64,000 nt of DNA. Source: Crocodylus rhombifer (lineage: Eukaryota > Chordata > Crocodylia > Crocodylidae). Below, in pieces: positions 54,581-63,340 of this stretch. The position numbers were made by a program, and so were the translations under genes. Where the stretch lies: NCBI GenBank assembly GCA_038503035.1, contig JAVSML010019166.1, positions 1 through 64,000 of the forward strand, read 5' to 3'. The notes below the pieces were generated by a model. That model saw only the letters and a program-made list of their open reading frames with translations, was not told the DNA's origin and did no database searches. Position 1 is the first letter of the stretch. Every line of letters begins with the position of its first letter.

Positions 54581-55034
54581 CATTCAAGAATTTGGGGTGC
54601 AGTTTCCCCCACCCCCTGCTCCTATCTCCTTGAAATGTGGCAGGCTTTGTGGCTTCAGTAAAAGCTACCATCCCTGAGGTTTTCACCCCACTGTGGCTTA
54701 ATACACACGTCATGAGTTTTGCTTTCAGAACTTTGGGGTGCAGTTTCCCAGAAACCCCTGCACCTATCATCCTGAAGCTTGGCACAAGTCATGCTCTCAG
54801 CAGAGGCTACTATTCGTGCAAGTTTCATCTGAATCAGCCAAAAGTAACAAAATTATAGATATATCATTGATTCCCTATGGCCAAATCGCCGAATCTTTTC
54901 TGAATCGATTCGGAAGCTCCAAATAGATTTGGAAAGCCTAAAGCTTCCTGCGATTCGATTTGGATTCAAAGATTCGACTTTCAAATCATCTGAATCATCT
55001 CCAAATCTGAATCATGATCTGAAGCTTTGCACAG
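54581..55034. other. unclassified repeat with GATTCG-rich end
   Basis: Two similar halves start catt-caagaatttggggtgc and gctttcagaactttggggtg, each followed by cagtttcc. The end (54890-55010) is dense in gattcg/gaatc motifs of both polarities and finishes gctttgcacagccctact. It looks like a transposable element tail of unknown class. Confidence 0.4.
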
Positions 55035-55972
55035 CCCTACTGGCTACGGGGTCGGACCCAAAGAGTACTACTTGAAAGTAAAGTTTGTGGACGATACCAT
55101 ATTCTGGGGGAGGGCGTTCACACTACAGGACAGGCTGGGAACACAGGCCGACTTGGACACACTCTCAAGGTGGGCCAGACAAAACTGAATGGCTTTCAAT
55201 GCAGAGAAGTGCAAGGTGCTGCACCTCAGTAGGAAGAACCCTGAGCGTACGTACGGGCTCAGCGGTGCTACGCTGGCTAGCACTACAACCAAGAGGAACT
55301 TGGAGGTCTTGATTGACCACAAGATGAATATGAGCCACCAATGTGATGCTGTGGCGGGCAAAGCAAACCAAACTCTGGCGTACATCCACCAATGCATTGC
55401 AAGCAAAACCAGGGAAGTCATCCTCCCCCTTTACTCGGCCCTGGTGAGACTGCAGCTGGAGTACTGAATCCAGCATTGGGACCCCCGCTTCAGGAAGGAT
55501 GTGGAGAAGCTTTAAAGAGTCCAGAGGAGAGCCGCTCCTATGACCCAAGGCATGGAGGGCAGGCCGTACGAGGAGAGGCTGAGGGACTTGGGACTTTGCA
55601 GTCTGGAGAAGAGAAGGCTCAGGGGGGACTTGGTGGCAGCCTATAACTTCATAAGAGGGGCACATCAGGACCTGGGAAAACAGCTGTTCACCAGAGCTCC
55701 CCAAGGGATTACAAGGTTTAACGGCCACAAACTCCAGGAAGGCCAATTTAGACTAGACATAAGAAAAAGTTCTTTACAGCGTGTGTGTCCTGGGCCTGGA
55801 ACAAACTCCCCCCAAAGGTGGTACAAGCACCTACTCTGGCCTCCTTCAAAAATCAGCTGGATTTATTTCTTGCTGGGGTCACTTGATTCCAGCTGACTTC
55901 CCACCTATGGTGGGGGGGCTGGACCCGATGATGTCATGAGGTCCCTTGCAGCCCTTAATGTCTATGAAATCT
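55035..55972 (+). mobile_element. CR1, RT end to 3' tip
   Basis: Starts near the FADD box (here VDDTIFWG), continues FNAEKCKVLHLSRKN, then DHKMNMSHQCDAV, RPYEERLRDLGL-type and LDIRKSS, and ends atgtctatgaaatctataaa. Moderately decayed, about one frameshift and two stops. Confidence 0.92.
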
Positions 55973-56431
55973 ATAAAATTGGAAGCCCCCCACCAAGCAA
56001 GAACAGTTACCCTCTGCACCTGCCAGGGGACTGTGCCTGGGCCCACCTAACCTTTTGGGCGCGTCTGCAGTCAGGCGGGGAGCATGAGTGTCGCTGAGGT
56101 AAAGGCAGCCCCAGGCCCAGCCTGGCCCGTCTGCCCAGCAGGTTGTCACACAGCCTGAGCTATGGTCCCCCAGCACCATCAGATGGACCGAGTCTGGCTT
56201 TGGTGGGGGCACAAGCTGTATCCCCAGACCTCCACTCTCCTGGGTTCTCTCCCAGCCTGGGCAGGGTGGTACGGGGTTGTCCCATCTTGTCCCTGAAGTG
56301 ATGGTGCCCGTGGCAAGCTCTATGCCCACCCAGCTGTGCCCCCATGAACCCGCCAGGAGGGAAAGAGAGTGCTGAGCACCAGGAAGCAGGATCACCATTC
56401 AACAGCAGCTGGCAGCTACTGCCTGAGTACT

Positions 56432-56504
56432 TGGCTAGTGGCAAAATGGATACCACATCTGACTATAGGTCAGAAGTTTATAGTTTTGACTCCTGCCTGG
56501 TTCA
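56432..56504 (+). pseudogene. tRNA-Arg-type copy, anticodon ATA
   Basis: 73 nt with loop CTATAGG, giving ATA, and an intact anticodon stem ctga/tcag. The B-box agttttgactcc is decayed and the acceptor is weakened. Confidence 0.72.
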
Positions 56505-56685
56505 TAGCCCTATGTTCTGAGTGCCTAGTGCTTGCCATTGTTTTTTTCACCCGGCTGCACCACACCCCTCAGACAGCAAAATAGGCCCACTGCAAGGGTC
56601 AGAGGAACGTGCCTTTTATCCAGCCTCCATTTCAGTGCTGCATCCTCAGCACAGGTATGCCGGGACAAAAGGCAACATGATAAGC

Positions 56686-56758
56686 TAGAGAACACAGGCA
56701 TTGATCCTGCTACTTCTCATATGCTAAGCAAGGACTCTAGCCGCTGAGCTAATTACCT
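56686..56758 (-). pseudogene. tRNA-Ala copy (AGC)
   Basis: 73 nt on the minus strand; D arm and AGC are kept. The acceptor end is tagagaac/aattacct and the anticodon stem is partly lost. 182 bp from its Arg partner. Confidence 0.7.
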
Positions 56759-57131
56759 ACAGAGGTGGAAGGTTTGAGCCTTTTCCAAAAAGCCTTCCAC
56801 AGGAAGAGGGAGTGACTACCCAGACGAGGTGGCCTGAATCTTTTATCACTTTTCTGACCTCATCACCTGGTTCCAACCAGAAACAGGCATTATTTGAACC
56901 CTGCTGATGCAGACCAATCCTTGTAAAAGTTGTCAGCATCCCCTGAACACAATACGAGGGCGTCCTCTTCAGCCCAGTTGCCTAAGTGACCAGGTTGAGC
57001 CCAGGAGCCAGAATGAAAGCCAGAAGTGGAGGCTAGAACATCCCAAACAAAGGCAGATTTTTTCACAGGGTCACATGCCCCTTTAGCCCAGCCTCCATTA
57101 CAGCCAGAACACAGAAGGAAACGCGATGCAC

Positions 57132-57198
57132 TGGAAAATGCAGCCATCAATCCCACTACTGCTCGCATGCAAAGCAAGCGCCAACTAGCATACTCCCC
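57132..57198 (-). pseudogene. tRNA-Ala-type pseudogene, TGC, D-loop deletion
   Basis: 67 nt. The anticodon arm cttgctttgcatgcgag keeps perfect pairing with TGC, but 6 nt of the D loop are gone. Corresponds to 63268-63340 in the duplicate. Confidence 0.7.
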
Positions 57199-57282
57199 AG
57201 AGCCACCGCCCTGCTCCTATTCCCACAGGCCAGCACGTCTCTTCCCAACCCCATGCCAGCCACAGCTCCCCTCACACCCACA

Positions 57283-57349
57283 GTGTCATAAGGATTTTCA
57301 TCAAAAGTGAGCCTATAGTCCTCCACTTCCCCAGCTCAGCTATCAAAAA
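57283..57349 (-). pseudogene. tRNA-Tyr 5' half with intron
   Basis: On the minus strand: ttgatagctgagctgggg, ggaggactatagg, an intron-like insert and aaaatccttatgacac. The T arm and 3' acceptor are missing. The anticodon position reads ATA. Confidence 0.68.
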
Positions 57350-57803
57350 AAGATGGGGCTGTTGGCCCAGGGGTGACTCAAGGTGGCATGCTGCATTGGC
57401 CTCAGGTCTCACTGGTCTCCATGAGCAGGTTTCTTCAGGCATAGCTCCTGGGAACAACAAGGCAGACACGCAGGCCTGGGTGGAGGGGTGTGTGGCTGCC
57501 AAGCTGGGCTTTCAGGTGAGGCAAAAGTGCCCTCCGCCTAGTCACAATTTCCATTTCCAACCCCACACCAGCCCCTTCAGACTGGGCAGAGTCTTGGAGC
57601 TGGAGCGGTGGGCCCCACCTCATGCCCAGGCTTGCTGCATTGCCCAAGAAGAGCCGGAGCCACAAAGCCTGTGGGCGAGCTCTACACCCACATGCCAGGG
57701 CCTCTGTGAGCCGCCAGGAGGGAAAGTGGGTGGTGGGCTCCAGGCAGGGGTCTAGGGAGCAGGCTTGCCCTTCACCAGCAGCTGGAAGCAACAAGGTGTG
57801 TTT

Positions 57804-57876
57804 GGGCCAGTGGTGCACTGGGTAATGTGTCTGATTACAGATCAGATGATTGTAGGTTTAACTCTGGCCTGGCTTG
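57804..57876 (+). pseudogene. tRNA-Arg-type copy, anticodon ACA
   Basis: 73 nt, acceptor GGGCCAG and loop TTACAGA (ACA instead of ACG). The T stem is weakened (gtagg/ctggc) and the T loop is tttaact. Same anticodon change as the copy at 61717. Confidence 0.74.
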
Positions 57877-58133
57877 TACTGCTTCTTCTCTGAGCCAAAA
57901 GCTCTCTTGCGCTTGATGGTGGTCTTTTTGCCAGCCTGCATCTCATGCCTCATCTCCTTCTACACCCTTCTCCAGCCTCATGCAACAGTCCTACAAGATG
58001 CACAGCAGAAGGCAGAGCTCCTCCAAAGACCCCGCCATGCTTCCCCAGGGCCCCAGAGCAAATACAAACGTGCTACTTGCCCCTGCCTCCTTTTTAGTTG
58101 CAGCCATGACAGGATAAAAGGTAACACAAGATG

Positions 58134-58206
58134 CTGGAAAACACGTGCATTGATCCCACAACCTCTTGCATGCTACGCAAGCGCTCTACTAGATGAAATA
58201 ATTCAC
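58134..58206 (-). pseudogene. tRNA-Ala copy (AGC)
   Basis: 73 nt. The anticodon stem CTTGC/GCAAG is perfect with AGC. The D arm has lost ggtag-type pairing (tagtagag) and the acceptor has mismatches (acaattca, gtgcattg). Confidence 0.7.
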
Positions 58207-58593
58207 CAACACACAGGCTTGGACTATACTGAGGCCCTGGTCAGATAGAAAATTGGAGGCCACCTGCCAGGGAACTCCTATTGGTCTCACCTGGCCTCCT
58301 TGGCACGATCAGGACAAGCAAGGGGGCATGAGTGCCATTGAGGTGAAGGCAGTCCCAGCCCCTCTGCCCAGCGACTGTCGTACAGCTGGAGCTGCATCCC
58401 CCAGCACCATGGGCCAAGGTGGGCTAGCATGAGCATGACTTCCGCCTCACACTGCCTACCCACTCTTCTGGCCTCAGGCAGCAAAATAACCCTTCTGCAA
58501 GGGGCACAAGAGAAGGCAGAGCTTCTCCAAAGACTCCCGCCTGCAGCCTGCTTGCGCTGGGGGCCTGAGGACATGAGAACATGCAGTTTGCAC

Positions 58594-59484
58594 TGTGGCA
58601 GGCCAGTAGGGGGCACTCCTGTGTTGAGTCACCTACCTCCCCGCACCCGACCACCTTCCCAGCTCCGAGTGCCTCCCTAGGGGTGCTTCGCGTCTGGCTG
58701 TCCCCCTTCCTGAAGCACACTCTCTAGCCTGGGGGTAATGTAGATGCCACCACCCTGAGAAGGGACTGTCTCGGCCCTGTGTCCTCGGGGAAACACAGGT
58801 CTAATAGTCCTATGGGTACTCAACCCAGGACAGGCACTTGGGGCATTTCCCCAGGCCAGGGGCCAAAAAGGAAAGTCTCCCTTAGTCCACAGACCTAAGG
58901 GGTCTCTTAGGCATAATTTAGACCCACCCCTCAATAAGTCTCCCACACTGGTCACAAAGGAGAACTTTATTGATTACAGGGGTAGGGTGAAAATAGGGTA
59001 CAAGATTGAGCAATATCATAGAAATCCCCTAGAGCAACACAGTCTGGCTGAGGTAGCCTTTTGATCACGTATCTGAGTTACTGCCAGCTAAATATCTAAC
59101 CGTATCTCAAGTAGCTTACTCACAAGCATCATCCCGAGGCTGTTGGAGATCCCCTCTGGAGGCAGGCTGTTGCTACCTCATGAGTTATGGGGGAGAGAGC
59201 CAGTTTCAGATGGTAAAGCTCCTCTGAGTCCCCCGCATGGCTGCTGCCCCCTCCTCCTGGGCAGTCTTAACTTATATAGCCCCTGTGACCTCATTTGCCT
59301 GGTCCAGTGGAGGCCAGCACTGGTTGGCTGTCAGCCAACCGATTTGAAATACATCACTAGTTGCCGGGCAGACTCCAGCCCACCAGGTAGAAGCCCCTCC
59401 TCCAGGTAGGTGACACCAGTCACGTAGGCAGAGGGAGCAGGTTTCCCCCCTCCCTCAGGACTGTATCCAGCTCAGGTGACCTAA
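58594..59484 (-). mobile_element. LTR-like repeat, copy 2
   Basis: The inverted counterpart of 24248-25137. In the minus sense, ctatataagtt (TATA-like) precedes aatcaataaagttctcc and the GC-rich end tggcctgccaca. It is inserted in an Ala-Arg linker, whose text continues on both sides. Confidence 0.58.
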
Positions 59485-59635
59485 AGAGATAGGGTAAGGG
59501 TGCATCTCCTCTGCTGGGTCCATCCTAATCACATTGTCACAGCACAGAGATTTTGGGTAGAAACAAAAGTGGCTTCCTGCCACATGCACCAGCCTCCATT
59601 TCAGCTGCACCTGCACAAAAGGCAACACAACCTGC

Positions 59636-59708
59636 TGGACAATGCAGGGATCAAAACTGCTACCTCTCACATGCTAAGCGATCACTCTATGAGCTGAACT
59701 AAATCCCC
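59636..59708 (-). pseudogene. tRNA-Ala copy (AGC)
   Basis: 73 nt; AGC, with acceptor mostly kept. Changes lie in the T arm (gttttgatcc) and D arm (cagctcatag). Confidence 0.7.
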
Positions 59709-60321
59709 TGCCTTTGGCCATAAGGCACAATTTCCTGGGGCCCTGGGAAAACAGAAAATTGGAAGCCACCAGGGGACTGATTCTGGGCCCTTCTGTCCTC
59801 TTTGTCATGTCTGGAGCAAGCCAGGGGCTTAAGCACTACTGATGTGAAGGCAACCCTGGCCCTGGCTCCTCTGCCCAGTGGCTGTTGCACAGCCAGAGCT
59901 GCGGTCCCCTCGCACTGCATGCCGGGACGGGACCAGGGACAGGGCCACAGCTGGCTTGGGTGGGAGATGGGAGGGAACACGAGCTCCTGCCCCGGCTGCC
60001 CGCCCGCCCCTCTGTTGGCACCTCTGCTGGGGCGGGACGTGGGACGACGCTGGTCCGTCCTGTCCCAGCGGGGCTGGTGCCGGCAGCCGCTCACAGAAGG
60101 CAGGAGCAGGAATCGGAGAGGGACTGGGGCTGCCCGTGGGGCCTCCTGGCGGCAGACAGCCCCAGGAAGAAAGGAATGGAGAAGGGAGGCCACAAACTCA
60201 AAAGGAGGGCCCTGACAACGTGCATGCCTCCGCCACTTTGTGAAGGGTGGTGAGAACCTGCCCCCCAAGAGTCACAGGCTTGCGGTGCTGCCAACTGCAG
60301 ACTGGCTAAGACCAAATACTT

Positions 60322-60413
60322 TCCTTTGAGCTGGAAAGAAACCAGAGAGCTAAGGATTTTCTACAACAAAGCAAGCCCATAGTCCTCCACTCTCCCAGCT
60401 GACCTAGTAAAGG
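60322..60413 (-). pseudogene. tRNA-Tyr pseudogene with intron
   Basis: 92 nt on the minus strand, close kin of 27263-27352: ctaggtcagctgggagagtg, ggactatggg, intron, aaaatccttagctctctgg, then an acceptor end ctcaaagga. The anticodon position reads ATG. Confidence 0.75.
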
Positions 60414-60839
60414 AAGATGGGGCTGTCGGCCCCAGGGCGACTCCAGGCGGCACGCTGCACTGGCCTCAGGTCTCGCAGTCCTCCACGCACGGGCTCCTTC
60501 AGGCACAGCTCTTGTGACTGACAAGGCAGACACGTGGGCCCAAGCTTTGGGCAAAGCCAAAGGTGCCCTCCAGCTAGGCATGATTTCTAGTTCCACCCCC
60601 ACACCAGCCCCTTTGGACTGGGCAGCCTCCTGGAGATTGACCGGTGGGCCCCACCTCATGCCCTGCCTTGTTGCGCTGCCCAAGCATAAGTGGGGCCAAA
60701 GAGATGGCTGGTGAGCTCTGCCCCCTTCCACCTGCATCCCCGCAAGCCCGCCGCGGAGGAAAGGGGGCACTGGGCTCCAGGCGGGGTACCGGGAAGTGGG
60801 ATCGCCCTTCACCACAGCTGGCAGCAGCTGGGTGTTTGT

Positions 60840-60913
60840 GGCCCAGTGGGGCCTTGGATAATGTGTCTGACTGTGGGCCTGAACCTTGTAGCTTTGATGC
60901 CTTCCCTGGCTTG
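60840..60913 (+). pseudogene. tRNA-Arg-type pseudogene, anticodon GTG
   Basis: 74 nt. D arm ttggataatg is kept and the anticodon loop reads CTGTGGG. T arm (gctttgatgcc) and 3' acceptor are heavily changed. Confidence 0.65.
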
Positions 60914-61111
60914 TGCAGCCTTTTTTCCAAGCCAAGAGCTGTCTTGTTCCTGCTGCTGCTTCTTGCTTTTTTTGCCTGGCCGCACCACAGCCCTCATGCA
61001 GCAAAACAGCCCCCTGCAAGGCAGAGGGGAACGTGCCTTTTGGCCCAGCCTCCCTTTCAGCCAGAGCCGCCAGGCAGGCAGGCATGATGGGACAAAAGAC
61101 AAAGCAGGTAC

Positions 61112-61180
61112 TGGAGAATGCAGGCAGCAATCCCACTACTTCATGCATGCAAAGCGCTCTACCATCTGAGCTAATTCCCC
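61112..61180 (-). pseudogene. tRNA-Ala pseudogene, anticodon-arm deletion
   Basis: 69 nt. The 5' half ggggaattagctcagatggt is perfect, but four bases of the anticodon arm are missing. Confidence 0.72.
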
Positions 61181-61716
61181 AGGAAAAAAGAAAGGGAACC
61201 TGCCAACCCCAAATGCCTGTAGCCAGGATGCCCGCCCGGGCCATGCTGCAGCTGGTGCTCCAAGGAGCCAGTGATTGGCATGGGCCAACCTGCCCGTTAA
61301 TCTGCTCCTGCCTGCACACTCCCCTGGCCGACTGCCCCCCTCCCATTGCCGCAGGCCAGCGTGCCTCTTCCCCGCTCCCCGCCAGCCGCAGCTCCCCTCA
61401 CACCCACCCTCTGCCCCAGTGGCAGCACATAGTGGATTTTCACGAGATGCCTGCCAGCTCCGGTCCTGTCAGCAGCAAACTCAGGTGATCTTCAGCTTCA
61501 CTCCAGGATGCCCCCACCACGGAGCTCCCTGCCACAAATCCCACCCTATTGCCTCCTTCACCACTGCCAAATGATCAAGTCCTGCAAATGCAGGAATGGG
61601 GCATGGAGGCCAGAAGCCCACTGGCAAGCTCTACACCCACCCACTTGCACCCCTGTGAGTCCGGCAGGAGGGAAAGGGTCACTGGGCCCCAGGTGGAGCA
61701 CCAGGAAGCGGGCTCA

Positions 61717-61789
61717 CCACCAGTGGGGTTATGGATAAGGCTTCTTACTACAGATCAGAATATTGTAGGTTTGACTTCTTCCTGGCTCA
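61717..61789 (+). pseudogene. tRNA-Arg-type copy, anticodon ACA
   Basis: 73 nt with loop CTACAGA. The acceptor 5' strand and T stem are decayed. A T6 terminator remains at 61797-61802. Confidence 0.7.
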
Positions 61790-61967
61790 TGGTACCTTTT
61801 TTGTCATCCAAGATCTCTCTTGTGCCTGCCACTTGCTGCTGCTTTTGGCCCAGGCACCCCACAGCACTCATGCAGCAAAACAGCCCTCCTGCCAGAGCCA
61901 GAGGAAGCTGCTCTTTGGCCCCGCCACCACTTCACTTGCAGCCCCAACAAAAGGCAACACAGGCTAT

Positions 61968-62040
61968 AGGAGAATGCAGGCATTGATCCCACGACCGCTC
62001 ACGTGCTAAGTGAGTGCTTTACTCTCTGAGCTGATGCTAC
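61968..62040 (-). pseudogene. tRNA-Ala copy (AGC)
   Basis: 73 nt. The anticodon stem is perfect (ctcac/gtgag) with AGC. The acceptor 5' strand is lost (agcatcagctca). Confidence 0.68.
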
Positions 62041-62551
62041 TGTATGTGGTTCCCTGGAAGATGTTTTGGGGACCCTGGACAAACAGAAAATTGGAGGCCC
62101 CCCAACAAGCAAGAGCAGCTTCCCTCTGCACCTGCCAGGGGGCTGTGGCTGGGCCTTCCTAGCCTTTTTGCTGCTTCTGCGGTCAGCCCGCGGGCACAAG
62201 CATCACTGAGGTAAAGGCGGTCCCAGCCCCAGCCTGGCCCCTCGTCCCAGCAGGCTGTCACACAACCTGAGCTACAGCCCCACAGGACCATGGGATGGAC
62301 CAAGACCAGCTTTGGCGGGGGGCACAACTTTATCCCCAGACCTCCACCCACCCCTCTCCTGGGTCCTCTCCCAGCCCAGGCAGAGGGGTACAGGGTTGTC
62401 CTGTCCTGTCCCTGCAGCACTGGTGCTGGTGGCGAGCTCTACGCCCACCCAGCTGTGCCCCCAGGAGGGAAAGGGAGTGCTGAGCTCCAAGTGGAGCACC
62501 AGGAAGCGGGATCACCCTTCAACAGCAGCTGGCAGTCTCTGCCTGCACCCT

Positions 62552-62624
62552 TGGCCAGTGGTGCAATGGATACCACATCTGACAATAGATCAGATGTTTG
62601 TAGGTTTTACTCCTGCCTGGTTCA
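62552..62624 (+). pseudogene. tRNA-Arg-type copy, anticodon ATA
   Basis: 73 nt with loop CAATAGA (ATA, as in the duplicate at 56432). The T loop is ttttact. Confidence 0.7.
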
Positions 62625-62805
62625 TAGCCCCTACTTTCTGAGCCAAGAGCTCTTTTGTGCCTACTGCTTGCCATCACTTTTTTCGCCCTGCTGTAACACA
62701 CTCCTCAGGCAGCAAAACAGGCACACTGCAAGGCACAGAGGAACATGCTCTTTGTCCAGCTTCCATTTCAGTGCTGCATGCCCCCAAAAAGGGAACATGA
62801 TGTAC

Positions 62806-62878
62806 AGGAGAATGGAGGCATTGATCCTGCTACTTTCCACATGCTTAACAAGGACTCTACCCACTGAGCTAATTGTAC
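62806..62878 (-). pseudogene. tRNA-Ala copy (AGC)
   Basis: 73 nt; AGC remains but the anticodon loop has one extra A. The acceptor 5' strand is changed (gtacaatt). Duplicate of 56686-56758. Confidence 0.68.
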
Positions 62879-63267
62879 AGAGTTATGGGGTGTTTGAGAC
62901 TTCAGTCTTTTTCAAAAAGCCTCCCAGAAGAAGAGGGAGTGACTTCCAAGACCAGGTGGCCTGACCCTTTTATCACTTTTCTGACCTCATCACCTGGATC
63001 AAACTAGAAACAGCCATTATTTGAAAACTGCGGATGGAGACCAAACCTTTTAAAAGCTGTCAGCATCCCCTGAACACAATAAGAGGGAATGGGAGGGAGT
63101 TCTCTCCAGCCCAGTTGCCTATGTGACCAGGTTGAGCCCAGGAACCAGAATAAAAATCAGAAGGGGAGGCTGGAATGTCCCAGACAAAGGAGGATATCTT
63201 CACGGTAGGACATACCCTTTAGACCAGGCTCCATTTCAGACACAACAAAGAAGGAAACATGACAAAC

Positions 63268-63340
63268 TAGACAATGAAGGCATCAATCCCTCTACCACTT
63301 GTATGCAATGCAAGTGCTTTACCCTCTGAGCTAATTCCCA
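63268..63340 (-). pseudogene. tRNA-Ala-type copy, anticodon TGC
   Basis: 73 nt; loop ATTGCAT gives TGC. T stem and acceptor show several changes. Full-length counterpart of the deleted copy at 57132. Confidence 0.68.

Larger units (their letters stand above)
55975..57198. repeat. segmental duplication, copy 1
   Basis: Spacer, Arg, linker, Ala, a segment of about 300 bp (tttatcacttttctgacctc, agcatcccctgaacacaata) and a second Ala are in the same order as at 62045-63340. The two copies also share the rare Arg anticodon ATA, so they come from one block duplication. Confidence 0.85.
26490..63340. repeat. decayed Ala-Arg-Tyr tRNA gene array
   Basis: About 18 Arg-type, 21 Ala-type and 7 Tyr-type tRNA copies occur here and none in the first 26 kb. 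Ala and Arg converge across a conserved 150-220 bp linker. Its landmarks are ggctgggccaaagggcac, ttttgctgcatgagg and gagctctcttg. Tyr follows Arg at about 185-300 bp. A spacer of about 450 bp (landmarks cctggagcagaggtggc, cctcagcggtgctcg, ctccaattttctgtttg) precedes the next Ala. Orientation of the unit: reversed at 26.5-31.4 kb, forward at 36.4-54.6 kb, reversed again at 56.4-63.3 kb. Local confinement and conserved order argue for segmental amplification, not dispersal as a SINE. Confidence 0.85.
62045..63340. repeat. segmental duplication, copy 2
   Basis: Matches 55975-57198 in order and content: spacer (gaggtaaaggcggtcccagc), Arg, linker, Ala, the atcacttttctgacctcatc segment, then Ala. 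The duplicates are about 6.1 kb apart. Confidence 0.85.

Noticed and set aside
60306..61346. 346-codon minus-strand frame
   Set aside because: It runs through tRNA copies, linker and spacer of the array; no domain. Open by GC-rich composition.
26490..63340. tRNA copies as a dispersed tRNA-derived SINE
   Set aside because: Three different tRNAs in fixed opposite orientations, local confinement, co-duplicated spacers and intact genes argue against it, though a genome search would settle it.
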